From Sarcomyxa edulis (lineage: Eukaryota > Basidiomycota > Agaricomycetes > Agaricales > Mycenaceae): a stretch of DNA of 64,000 nucleotides. The notes beneath the pieces were generated by a model, which saw only the letters and a list, made by a program, of their open reading frames with translations, was not told the DNA's origin and searched no databases. This document shows, one piece after another, positions 33,601 to 45,110 of the stretch. Location of the stretch: NCBI GenBank assembly GCA_009761415.1, contig QUOL01000009.1, positions 1,594,485 through 1,658,484 of the forward strand, in the 5' to 3' direction. The first letter of the stretch is position 1. Every line of letters begins with the position of its first letter. A program made the translations under genes and the position numbers.

Positions 33601-36400
33601 TCTCCATTCGAGTCGCCCACGCGTACCCCTCATGAGTATCAATGTTCTCCCCTTTGTTACTTTCGAGGTTTGATTTGAGGACTTCGTGCACATTCCTCCT
33701 GGCGGGCACCCTCTTGATTGGAAATCCTCCTTCAAATCGGATGGCAGCACGCGTAACCTCCTCAATAGTTCTCCCACTAAATCCTCCCTTGCTTTGTTGT
33801 CGGTTGGTATTGGTATGCATTCCCATTTTCGGATGTATCTTGATATTTGAAATTCAGCGATCAGGATCCCTTTCGAGGTATTCCCCAACCTAGCTCTTCA
33901 CTTCTCCCTGTCAATCGGAATGCTATCTTCTCTATCCTCGCCTGGATACGGAACGACCAACATTTCGTATATGTTTTTCCAGATTTCGGGCCCCATTCTT
34001 TTTCATTTTGACGGATGGACGAAGGAACAGGACGGGTAGACTTCGGGCTGCGATATCAGCTACTCGGCTGGAACCTCCCTACTTCTACTTTACTCTCGTC
34101 CATCAAGCGTACAGGTATGAGGTAGAGTCTATTGCGAGATCCAAACATACCGAATGAAGGGGGGAATTTTCGAAAAATTCGAAAGTTCGGACAAGTCGGT
34201 GTGGCTCAGTGAATCTTTGTTTGCGATCGGCCTACGCGTACGAGTCATTTGTTGACCTGCTTTTATGAGATTTTAGATCAATGACGATATCCGGTCAGCA
34301 TGTCTCATCAATTATAATGATTGGGATAGGTCGAGTAGGTTCCACACGGAAAGGAGGCGTCTTGGTCTTTACAATGGTTCGACGCGACTCGAAGATACAG
34401 TCAGTGGAGCAAAGCAGAGTATATTATAGATTGTCTGGACAGTGTAGCTAGTGTACAGATATGAAGAAAACAGCCAGCCAGTCTGGTGTTATGACGAGGA
34501 AGGGAAGGAACACACGGGTCAAGCTCAAGGTCAGACCCAAGGAGAGTGATTTTGAGACGAAAAACCTAATGGAGTTGTATATATATGATCACCAGAGTGG
34601 AGGGAGTACAGACGCGAGCGGAGAACGTCTGAGGAGGTTGAAGGGAGAGACAAAGCGGGTGAGACAAAGAGAACATTTCTAAGTAAGGCCAGACAAGGGC
34701 CAGACTGACGCAGATTAGGGAACAGGGTCGTCTTCGGCGTACGGTGCACATCCTTCATCTCATCTCTAGAAACAGCAAAGTCTCGTCAATCACTCATCAG
34801 AGGGACGTTCGGCGACTTCATCTAGGTCGTCCAATTCGGCATCAGAGAATGGCCTCCCTAGCGCTACCTATCCTCCCTCAGGAGGCACGCAGTCGATTGG
34901 CTCGACAACAGTGCAAATATAATGAGTGTTATCTGCTCACTAAAAGTTTCCGGGGATGATTTCTCTGAACCGTCGAAAGCTGAGACATGAGTTGACTTCG
35001 ACAGAATCGAGCACTTGGCCACATTTTGCAGTTCGCCGACTGCGATAGTGGTAGAACGTCTACCGGTAGGTGTAGGATTCTGTGTATGGAAGGCGTGAAC
35101 ATTGCTTGAATAAGATTGCTCTCAAGCTCACCATGACCTCCGATTGTCAACCGACTTTTTCTTCGTTTCCGTTCCTTTGATCCTGTTCTTGTCTCGAACT
35201 AGGCATACGCATCGTATTCTCCTTCCATTTCCAAGATCAAAGTGAGGAAGGAGTCATTTGGTGAGACAGCGGTGAGAACGATGGAAAACTTCGAGAAAGA
35301 GAGCAAGAGAGCAAGAGAGTGGACGATGATCGCAATCGAACTCCGGATTCGTCTTTTCTTTCGACCACCCACAGCTGCCTTGGACTTGTCTCTTGAACAA
35401 TCCCGAGTCGTCGCTGATATAAACCTTCGTATATATAGGCCTCCACTGACTTGTAAAGCTGAATCTACAGGAATATAGGGCGGTGACTGGACTCTCATCG
35501 CGGTATCTTCTCTACATCGACTTTGCCAACATATTCGCCTCTCGAATTACAGCCACCATAGCTAAATCAGATATGACTACAAGGCGAGCCTTTTGGTGAC
35601 TGTTAGACGTTAGGTTACCAACGAAGAATTAGCAGGTGGGTTCAATTGTGTTATCCGCACCTCTTTCACGGAGGCTAAGCGCTACTAGCCTTCCATACCT
35701 TCCTGAGGTTCCGAATCGATGTAGCCTCGCGAGGTTTTGCTTGCAAGTGTATGTCTTCGGGACTCGCGATAGGTACGTTTTTTCTTCCTCGGCTCGTAGC
35801 CCTCAGAAATTGACAGTGAATCGGGATCACTGCATTGCTCCGGAAGCCGGACGGCATCAAAACTTGCTATAGCTTGTCGTTCGTGCATGCCGATGTCCCG
35901 CAGCACAAGCTACCGGATTTAACGCGAAGCATCAGGTTTGATACTTCGTCTTCTCTGAAGCAGTCGTAGTTTGTGGATATAACTTTCAAAACACCCGCTC
36001 TCTGTGTCTTCAATCTCCTTCCACCATTTCTTGAACCTGCCAGTCAACACTCGCGCGCTCCCTCTTCATGCGAGATTGCCTGAGGTTATGATCTGGCTTC
36101 ATTATTCCATCCATTCTGCAGAGACTCGCGCAAGATCCTGTCTTCTCCACCATTCTCCCCTCCGTGATTTCCTCGTCGTTGAACGATAGAGCGAACATGG
36201 GAAGGTTGTAATGATATCGACGGAGACGCAGGATCCTTCATTTATTTCGCGTTCTTTGACTTTTGATTATGCTAGTATCGTCTCCTACCTCAAGTCACCG
36301 CTTCGCCATTCCTTCTGGCCGGCAGGACCACCGAAAACCACCGAAAAGAGGCCTCGAGATATTTTACTCACTGCTATCAGGTATGTAATGGTCTCAAGCG
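33601..36400. other. Gene-poor stretch, nothing recognised
   Basis: About 2.8 kb with only short frames and no family resemblance. Frames such as 33463-33888 (minus) and 34461-34682 (plus) have unusual composition and no copies elsewhere in the window. Confidence 0.4.
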
Positions 36401-37109
36401 AACATCTTGATGCTGAAAATGCTGATATCGGAGCACCGGTTCACCCACGAACATCTTAGCGATTTCGTGAAAAGCCTATTGTTATCACGTGACTTCCAGA
36501 CATCGTCAGCAGGTAATGCGCCGCCGTTTGTGTAAGAATTGTCATTCTCAAAATTGTTGTACTGCGCTCATTGGCTCAAAGGGTAATGTATATCCATTTC
36601 CCGAGAATTCAGTGCTCGTTGATACGTTATCGTGCTTGCCACAGCATTGCCGTATCTATCTCGAGATCCTCAAACGAGATCCTCTCTCAATCTAACACAT
36701 ACTGTGTTATTTGCAGTCTGAAGAATGTGAGTCTCGAGACATAAACATTCAATATGGAACTGACTCCATGATAGCCTGAGTGCTTACACCTCTTGTAGAA
36801 GATCGCACAAGGTGGTAGGTATTTGCTACATGCGGCTATATAGACGTCTTCCCGTACAACAGACGCTGTCTAGCGAATTCACGCACGCAATAAGCGCACA
36901 TACTTGATTGGTGGCCCAAGACGTCCAGATAACGCGCACTGACCAGGAAAACAAATTCGGCCGGCACGCTGCCGATGCGTTTGTTTGGATGCATCTTGGA
37001 CGCTTGGTTTCGACGCTTCACTTCCTTCTTTTAAACTATTCCTTGACGAGCCACTGCGTCAGACATAAAAGCCTCAAAACATATCTTACTTCTCTCTTCA
37101 TTCTACACC
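36401..37109 (+). promoter_or_regulatory. Inverted copy of the F-box unit 1 upstream region
   Basis: Positions 36490-36670 match 12290-12490 and 36840-37109 match 11883-12170 in reverse orientation. It contains the conserved F-box upstream element (CCAAGACGTCCAGAT at 36917 and CAAATTCGGCCGGCACGCTG at 36952). It also carries a decayed piece of the second gene. Confidence 0.55.
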
Positions 37110-38874
37110 ATGACCACGCCATTGCGAAAACAACGCAAAGTCACCAACCGCGCAATCTCGAGTAAAGCCACCTCGACTGGATGGACAGCTGGGATAGAGT
37201 CGAATGATCCTGTAAGTCCAAATCTTTTCCATTCATTCGACTATCATGTTCCTCAACATTACGTTCCTGTACTAGACGGTCAACTTGATGGAACACGTCG
37301 AGAAGCTTTTGGGAACGAACGATGTCCCGCCTCAAGGCCTCATCTCTCAAATCAAGGATTTGATCACGGACGGAGAGAGTGGCCTCGAACGGTTGGAACT
37401 CGAGCTAAAGGACGCTGAAGTACCCCTCCTTGGACTCAGGACGCGCTGCTCCTCTCTTCGAGAGAAATTGAGGACCTACAGAGGCACTATCTCACCCATT
37501 CGAAAGTTGCCTCCCGAGATGCTTCTCGAAATATTTCGATATCTTCTTGACAATCTATTGTCTGTGTCTCAGGTTTGCTCTCTGTGGAGGAGCTTTGCGC
37601 TCGCGACGTCAGGCCTGTGGACCGACTTCGATATCCACCTTCGTCGAGGCCAGGAGATCAGTCAACTACTTTTTGCCGATATGTGGTTAGGTCGAGCGGG
37701 ATCACGACCTCTTACCCTCACGATATGGACTGAACCCTGGGAACTTGTCGGACCAGATGCATTGCGGAACATTGTTGAGCCACATTTCGCCACTCTCAGG
37801 GACCTTCGAGTGCAAGCAATAGATACAGCGGTACGGGCATTGTTCCAAGGCGTACCTCACCTGCCACTCTTAGAGAACTTATGCTTGACCTTGACGTGGG
37901 AGTCTCCAGGCCCCAACCCTCCGGTCCTTTTGGACGCACCTCGCATGCATACTTTGTCGCTGACTGGACCTCTGGGAAATGGTTTACTCGATTGTAAAAT
38001 TCGTCCAGACGCGCTACCCCTCATTCGTCATTCCCAACATCGGCATCTGAGGACACTTCATTGGAACCTACTTGACACATCCGATGATTTCGTTGAATGT
38101 CTTAGGGAACTCCCAGAACTCGAAGAGTGTCATCTCTTTCTCTGCTATCTAGATGAACCCCGCCCCATGTCACCACTCATAAACAAGGTCATTGTTCCAA
38201 AACTTCGTGTCTTGCGACTAGACTTCACACAGGCTAGCCCTGTCCTTGTCGGGACACTTCTAGCCAACCTCATCCTTCCTGCTCTTACGCGGCTTGAGAT
38301 CATATATCGAGACCCTCAATATTTGGGACACTCATCCGCAGAGTCGGGCTGGTTAGAGGGGTCCCTTTTAGGCGTCCTCATACGATCCGAATGCGTAATA
38401 AATACGCTCATTCTGGACATATATCTACCAGGCTACGCCATCGATATCGAATGGCTACTCAGTCACTGCCCTGACCTCAAACGTCTCGACATCCGGTTCT
38501 CCGGGTCTAACACTTTTTCCATTTACCGCATCCTTCACTGCATGACTGTCTCGGCTAATAGCCCGAGTCTGATTGCATGGGAAGACGACCTATATCCCTT
38601 ACTACCTCACCTTCAACAATTTCGCGTCGGTCGTCTCTCCTGGGAGGACACGGAGATGATGATCAGAATGGTGAAATCACGCTTGTGGTCTGACCCCGGC
38701 GTCGCAAGTAAATATGGCTTCTCGCGGTTGAGCCTCATCACGAATCTCATCGCTGCAGATGAAGACAAAGAAGTTGGCCTGTTTGAACTTCTTCGGGGAC
38801 TCAAAGATCATGTCACACGGTTTGAAGGGGTACATTTCTTTGACGATGAGTCGAAGGATTATATCTGTACTTGA
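37110..38874 (+). CDS. F-box protein with leucine-rich C-terminus, copy 4 (566 aa, inverted)
   Basis: Model: join(37110..37211,37276..38874), 1701 nt, 566 residues. Exon 1 (34 residues, MTTPLRKQRKVTNRA…IESNDP) and the 64-bp intron align with copy 1, and both flanks match copy 1 in reverse orientation, so the two arose by an inverted segmental duplication of about 2.8 kb. The F-box is near residue 107 (SPIRKLPPEMLLEIF … VCSLWRSFALATSGLW). Leucine-rich segments include LPALTRLEIIYR and CPDLKRLDIRFS. It ends FDDESKDYICT. Presumed SCF ligase receptor. Confidence 0.9.
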
Positions 38875-39174
38875 TTTTCTTGTTCTTTGGTGATGTATCA
38901 ACTTTACAAGTACACCTCGTCACGACGACGTCTCATTCTTACCTGTATTAACACACCTTTTTTTCTCCCTCAAATCAAATACTTCATGCTTTTATGGTTC
39001 AATTTTGTGGGACTTGATACTCAGAAGGAGACGCCGGACATGGACTCTCTGGATAGCTGAAAGGTCGCCCTTCACTTCAAAGTCTATCTTGGAAATAAGG
39101 GAGTGATGCACACGTTCCTCCCTGGTTACTGTCAACGATTGAGGTCGGTGGCAAGTTGAAAGAATCTGCCACCC

Positions 39175-39290
39175 GATCAATTCGGACCCTAGAGCTCTCT
39201 TCTACGCATCTAGCATCCTGACGAGCCTCCGCCTCGTCCGACTCCGCCATATCAAGCCCTATAACTGTCTAGCTGGAAGTGTTAACTGAC
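39175..39290 (-). pseudogene. C-terminal remnant of a BTB-type gene
   Basis: The minus frame reads GLDMAESDEAEARQDARC, then ESS, then DRVADSFNL. It matches KLDMAEWDEAEACWNARC and YDRVATIRQIRNCLDL at the end of the intact gene at 50107-51105. It lies between the 3' end of F-box copy 4 and the 3' end of F-box copy 5. Confidence 0.6.
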
Positions 39291-39314
39291 CGACCGACCA
39301 ACAAAAGTAAGTAG

Positions 39315-41067
39315 TCAAACACATATATAATCATCTTCTGGAGAAAGAAACAGCGCCATCCCTTCCTTCACACACTGTTGCAGTCGGTCAAGCGCAGAGC
39401 AAGGCAGTGGCGAGCCTCGACTACCGAGAGATCCCAGGAGTGTGACGAGGAAAATCCGTGATACTCCGTTTTCTGGGGCAACTTTGGGATCTGGCCACCA
39501 GCGTGATTCGACAAGGGAGGCAAGTAAGTTTAGGTTACTCGGACATATCTTGATACGAAGTCGTGCGAGGAAAGGAAGAACGGGATCGGTATTGTTGGCG
39601 GATGCCGTCATATAGTGGAAGAAGCTATTCGGAATTTCGCATAGCAAATCGAGACGCTGGAGAGATGGACTACCACGTAGGAGAACCTCAAGGTCAGCAG
39701 AATCGAATTCGGGCGAGTGCAGAACGAGAGTTTCGAGGATAGCATATGATCGATGCAAAAATGGCAGGAGCTTCTCTTGAAGCCAGGGCGGTGGTTCTAG
39801 GGAATCAAGTCGTATTTCGAGGTGTGTTAGTGAAGGAAGGGTGATGAAAGAGAGCAATCGGAGATTCTGCATCGTATAGAAATCGATTTTCAGCACGTGG
39901 ACTTTCGGGATGATCGCACTGTCGAAAGGAGACAGAACAATGTCCTGAAAATAGGGGCGTGCCAAAGAGAGGGAGCATTCGGTAGCCACCTCGAGTCGTC
40001 GAAGACAATGAAGGAGATCGGGAGAACATGCAACACCTTGCAAAGCAAGTGAATCAAGCTGTCGCCACGGGAGGACGAATGTTTCCACTTCAATCTCTCC
40101 TGCACGATCCTCCAGTATTACTTTTCGGAGATGAGGGGTATCGAAGACTAGGTTGTCAGATGTGCGAATAAACTCGTCAGTCTTCAAGGAAAGGATTTCC
40201 AAAAGCGGCATAACGAGTAAGGCATTGTCCTTGGGCAATGGAGGTTTCACCGCAAAAGCTGAGACTCGGAGCTCTCTGATAGAAGGGAGATATTCTTCGA
40301 ATTGTTCGAGTATTGCGTCGAAGGGAACAATATCGACGCTGTGAATGGAGATAGACAGAGGGTTGGGTTTCGCCCGGCCAAGCCACATCTGGATAAATTC
40401 CCTCTGGCGGACCAGTCTGTCGTCATCATTGTGGAAGTAAATATCAAGAGAGGACCATAGAATGGGCATAGACAAGGCGATTTCTCTCCAACGAGAGCAA
40501 ACTTGGCATAAGGATGATGTTGCTTCGCGAAGCGATTTGCTATCCAACATTTCCACAGGAAACGATCGAAATATTGCAGCAATAAGTTCCGATGGTAGAC
40601 GTCTAAGAGGGGAGATGATTCCTCTGCAGGCATTTATTAGTTCCCGGAGATGGAGTTGGCGAAGCGTGAGTCCTTCGCACAGAACTTGGGTCTCGTGTCT
40701 CTCGCTTTCCAATAGAGCGAGAGCACGCTCGCTTTGAAGAAGTACAATTCTGATTTGAGTCAGTTCAGACTCGGATGGTGCATCGTTCGTTCGTAAGAAG
40801 TCTTCAAAGGGCTCTAGCGATTCGGCCATCTAGTTTAGCCATGAGATTTGAGTAAACTTTCGTACTCAGTGTGTTAGTACTTACGGTATTGGTAGGGTCC
40901 TCGATGTACTTCTTGCAAGAGTACTTCGTCCCAGTCAGCGAGAAATACTTCTGCCGTCGCGTCTGTCCGTCGTTTCCCGACTTCTTCTTCGTCTTACTAG
41001 CAGCTCGAAAGCTGAGCGTAGAAACTGGACTGATTTGGGCTAGTGACTTCTCAGTATCGATACGCAT
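39315..41067 (-). CDS. Diverged F-box protein, copy 5 (565 aa)
   Basis: Model: complement(join(39315..40829,40885..41067)), 1698 nt, 565 residues. The second exon opens with an ATG, but the preceding exon is in phase (…KKYIEDP then TNT) and its EDP matches the DP before the intron in copies 1-4, so I include it. Upstream splicing could differ, since another ATG (MSSDNNIINYID) lies at about 41125. A heptad-like region (LLQSERALALLESERHE) precedes the F-box near residue 134 (SPLRRLPSELIAAIF … VCSRWREIALSMPILW). Leucine-rich segments include LPSLTHLEIRLD and SPSLQRLDLLCE. It is clearly more distant from copies 1-4 than they are from each other. Presumed SCF ligase receptor. Confidence 0.83.
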
Positions 41068-41373
41068 CGGTGAGAGTGCGACACTTTACCTATCGATATA
41101 GTTGATGATGTTATTGTCAGAGGACATCGTTGCTCCGAGTCAACTTCGTTGAGATCAGATATGGCTATGCCGGACTGTTATGCGCGGGGTTCGACTCTAA
41201 ACAATTGCACGGGAGCAATGGGGAGATGGATCGTTATTCACGTCCATATTATTTACATGTATAGTATACTTGAGACAATTAACATCCACGGCACATAGAA
41301 TAAGCGAAAAAAATCGTCCGATGTTCCTGCCGTGTGACAGCCTGAACCAAACCTAAGCAAAACTTGCATAAAT

Positions 41374-44285
41374 TTAACTTGAGATCACCCCTCCGAGTTC
41401 GGAAGCATCCAAAGCATTGTACTTCGGACACAATTCAGTCCAAGCAGCTATGAGCAGAATATTGTCAGCGTTTTGATCTCATTGCCGCGAGGAAACTCAC
41501 TTGGAACAACGTTGTTGGAAGCAACGCTACCCGTATCCTCTGCGAAGACAACGCCAAAGCCGCTGCAAGCAGAACGAATTACTGATAGTTCTGGGATGAT
41601 GAAAAATGACTTACATAGCAGCATGCCAATCAATGTGACTTTTAACGAGGCTCAATCAGTGATGGCACAACAAAATAATCAATAGAAGTCACCAATGCAA
41701 GAACCACGGTCCCTAAGGTAAGAGCGTCAGTCAGATAGAACTGATGGGAAAAGCTCGAGCTTACACTATTATCCGTGACGAAACGAATAGTGACATTGTC
41801 TTCGGGGCCCCCGCTATAACAGTAGATGAAAATCAAAACAGAACAAATCAGCGAAGGAGAAGACGTACACCGAGACTACGTCTCTTTGTGGTGGGTTGAC
41901 ATAGTTATAACTATCGTTTCCAGCACTGCGGATGACGGAGAATGTGTGGCCGTGCAAGTGGAAAGGATGCTTTGAGACGTGAGACTGTGAGATCATCAAG
42001 AAACATCCAAGACGACAGTTACTCACAGCTCCTCCTATAGTCATGCCAGGCATCGAAATTTGTATGGACTTATTTGCAGGGAGCGTGTATATAGACGCAG
42101 AGGGAAGGAGATCGGCTAGGCAGAGATAGCATTGAGTATCGTGTATTCTATTTCAAAAGAACGTGATTACCTGCATCTGTAGCACCGCTAAGGATTTGGA
42201 GCAGAATGGGTACAGAGGGAGGAACGAAGACAGCTCCGTTCATTGTAAAGGCTCCGTGGCTCTAATCCAGAAATAATCAAGTTGAAGGGCTAGACTCGAG
42301 TCAAGAACTGCACTCACGAATCCGAGCGCGAGGTTCAAGTTGTAATCGGCTCCATCGAGCTCAGCAGCGCCGGGCTATTGTCAGAGTGTGAATATTGAGT
42401 TCTCAGAACGCCAAAATAAAATCTTACAGCTGGAGTAGGAACAAGGGGCTACAAGGAAAGAATCAGGAAAGATGGAAAAGCCGAAGGATTGAGACTTCGC
42501 GTACTGCAAGGTATTGCTCGTTCAAAAGATTATTGGTTATACCGATACTCAACGGGTCCATCACTAGGGCACCAGAATATCTGAGGATCGCAGAGTTGAG
42601 ACCTCCTGAGAATGACGTGGTCCCCTCGTTAGGCTGGGCGCGAATCCCTGATAAGATGACCCGATTATTACCAATCGACTGTTCGAAATACTGTGGTAAA
42701 ACTTACAATAGTTCCCAGGAATCTGGTTTGCAGTCAACTGTATATGCACAATAAGATCATAGTTTACAAGCAAGGCAAGCAGCAAAACCTACGACGAAGG
42801 AATATCGTTGACCAGCGAAAACTTGGATCGAATCCACCATCAAAGGAGTTACGTTCACCTAAAGAAGGGACAGTCAGCACGCGATACAGCTGCAAAGGTT
42901 GGGGTACATACTCCATCGACTTCGATCACGTTCAGCATGTGAGAGTCGATAGAAAACACGTAGTTTGGCGTGCATGCCATGCCAATGAGACGGAAACGAT
43001 AACGGGTTCCGTATGTTACATTCACGACCGCTAGGGGTGACGCGGGGCCACCCTTGTAGCGACCTAATCCGTTGATTAAAGTGGAGTCGGGGGTTCTAAC
43101 GTAGAACGAAATGAGTCATATATGCGTCTAAGGTGATTGTACAAACTTACGGCTTGTTACCTGCAGCTGGAGAGACAACATCTGCGGGGGGCGGGGTCTG
43201 TTAGGGACATCATCAGAAGGACGGTATGCGATACGCACGATACCTGAAAAGCACGCATTAGCTTCGGTGAGCGATACGTGAGAATGAACGCACCAATCAG
43301 CCAGTGTAATGATGGTGCTTTCGTCGTCCACATCGTAGAGAGAAGCATGGGGGTCGTTGGGGTCGTATATAATCAAAGGACCTATTGAGCGTCAGTAGAA
43401 AAACACGCCCAAAAGGCATTGGGGTCTTACCTCGCAGACCGTCACAATACTGCGTGGCGAGATGGGAGTGATACCAGTAGGTCCCCGCCTACGAAAGAGA
43501 ATTAACGACGCATCCCTCTGAAGTAGAGGATCACTTACTTGGTCGGTGACATTGAAATCGTATACATAAGAGTCCCCTTTTGAGATGGGACTACACATGA
43601 TATAAGTACCGGAAAACTACAGGCATGATCAGAGGAACTAACCATTGATTTACCTGTAGATGAGATCGTTAATCAATACTAGCGCGTTCGAAAAGAGAAA
43701 ACAACGCACGGATACTGGCCCGTCATTATAATTGGTCGTCTTCTGATAGATACCGTGCCTAATCAAAGAAGGATGAGAGTTGAGATGCGTCGCCTGGGAG
43801 GTTGGACATACATGTGCTGGAAGAATAAAACCATCAGAACTGGATGCAGCATCAAAAATGAAGATACGTACAACGGATGTGCTCAGAAGCTACCGCACCA
43901 GAGAGTATCAGCAGGTCAGCGTAGTGAGATAGCGAGGTTACAATACCATGGTTTCATCGGTCAGGCTATCGGTGACGTTGATTCGGAAATTGTCACCCTA
44001 TATGTATCAGTTGAGTTTCGGGTTTGTGCCGTCAATTATGGAAAAAATGTTCACCTTGTAACCAGATATCACAGGACCTGGGAAGACACCTTCTGGAAGA
44101 ACAGCTCTATAAACAAATGTTCAACAAAGATCCGCAAGGGGACATAGCGCGTTCACCCACGAGCGCGTGTATCCGTCTGGAGAGATGTTCCCGTTGATGA
44201 TGTTAAGGTCGGTAACCGGACCCAGAGCGGCATAGGCGCCGAGGGAGAAGGCAAGAGAAACGAATGTGGGATTGATGAAGGGCAT
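41374..44285 (-). CDS. Laccase (multicopper oxidase), 26 predicted exons, 523 aa
   Basis: Model: complement(join(41374..41447,41501..41562,41615..41638,41693..41712,41765..41813,41869..41984,42027..42115,42171..42261,42318..42374,42428..42448,42505..42647,42707..42737,42793..42858,42912..43095,43151..43181,43239..43243,43294..43381,43431..43488,43539..43590,43643..43653,43710..43758,43812..43816,43872..43889,43947..43997,44055..44106,44161..44285)), 1572 nt, in phase throughout and of normal laccase length. Residues 1-20 form a signal peptide. Copper motifs: HMHG (83-86, usually HWHG), YWYHSHL (HSH 128-130), HPFHLHGH (415-422) and HCHIDWH (470-476). Phe481, ten residues after Cys471, occupies the axial type-1 copper position, as in high-potential laccases. 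It oxidises phenols while reducing oxygen to water, outside the cell. Exons of 5, 5, 11 and 18 bp are needed. Confidence 0.94.
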
Positions 44286-44799
44286 TATAAGAAAGGAGAG
44301 GACAGAGACGCGAACGGAATCCGATTAAGGCTTCCTGAGCGTCGTAAAAGTTGTGGGAGATATTCAAGCTTGAGCTGGGGAGGTAAAAGAGAAAAAGTCG
44401 AGGATTAAAACGAGCTAGCATGGATGGGTCCGAGCGACGTTCCATCGAAGAACAGATGTCTAGACAAGGAATAGACGGTGTCTAGACGGGACATAGCCGT
44501 CGAGGATGGTGTTTCAACCCCGTGGGTGCGACCAAGTGAGGCCATTTGGAGGCCATGGGCATATTTACGACACGCGAATTGCACGCAGAGAATTTCAAAC
44601 CCGTCGAACGAGGCTAATTAGCGACTATTTAGTATTCCCTGTCTAGACGTCGGCTATTCTGTCTAGACGCGTACTCCCTCGATGCTTGAAACAGCATCTT
44701 GTACTCCAAGAGGACTCCGTAGTGATGGTCGTGTGTCCATTATGGCGATGTGCAGACTGAGGCCATGATGATGTACACATACATCCGCAGTGGCATCCG
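44286..44799. other. Laccase upstream region
   Basis: No gene seen. GTCTAGAC palindromes recur at about 44458, 44480, 44641 and 44660, roughly 175-380 bp upstream of the laccase start codon. Confidence 0.4.
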
Positions 44800-45110
44800 C
44801 TGGCATGGGACGAAGAGCAGAGAATCAAAACTTCCAGATCGTCTAGGCGATACGGTAGGTTGAGGAATTTAAGTTGACCGAGAAACAAAGCCTCCAACTC
44901 CAATTTATTGTGAGTCTGTAGAGTCGGGCAAGACGTTGAAGATGTGAGCGCTCGGCGTCGTCGGTGAAAATGGGATTTAGTGGTAATCGGCAAATGCCGG
45001 TCCTCGAAGATCTTGGATTGATCGAGCGGCTGACCTTGGCGCTCAACCTCTTTCTATCGTCCACTATCTCGAGACTCAGGAATTCTATCAGAAACCGCTG
45101 GTACTCTCAT
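44800..45110 (-). pseudogene. Possible leucine-rich (F-box-like) remnant
   Basis: Within a minus frame the stretch HNKLELEALFLGQLKFLNLP followed by YRLDDLEVLIL has leucine-rich spacing like the F-box C-terminal halves. The frame is short and broken, and no F-box is near it. Weak evidence. Confidence 0.3.
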
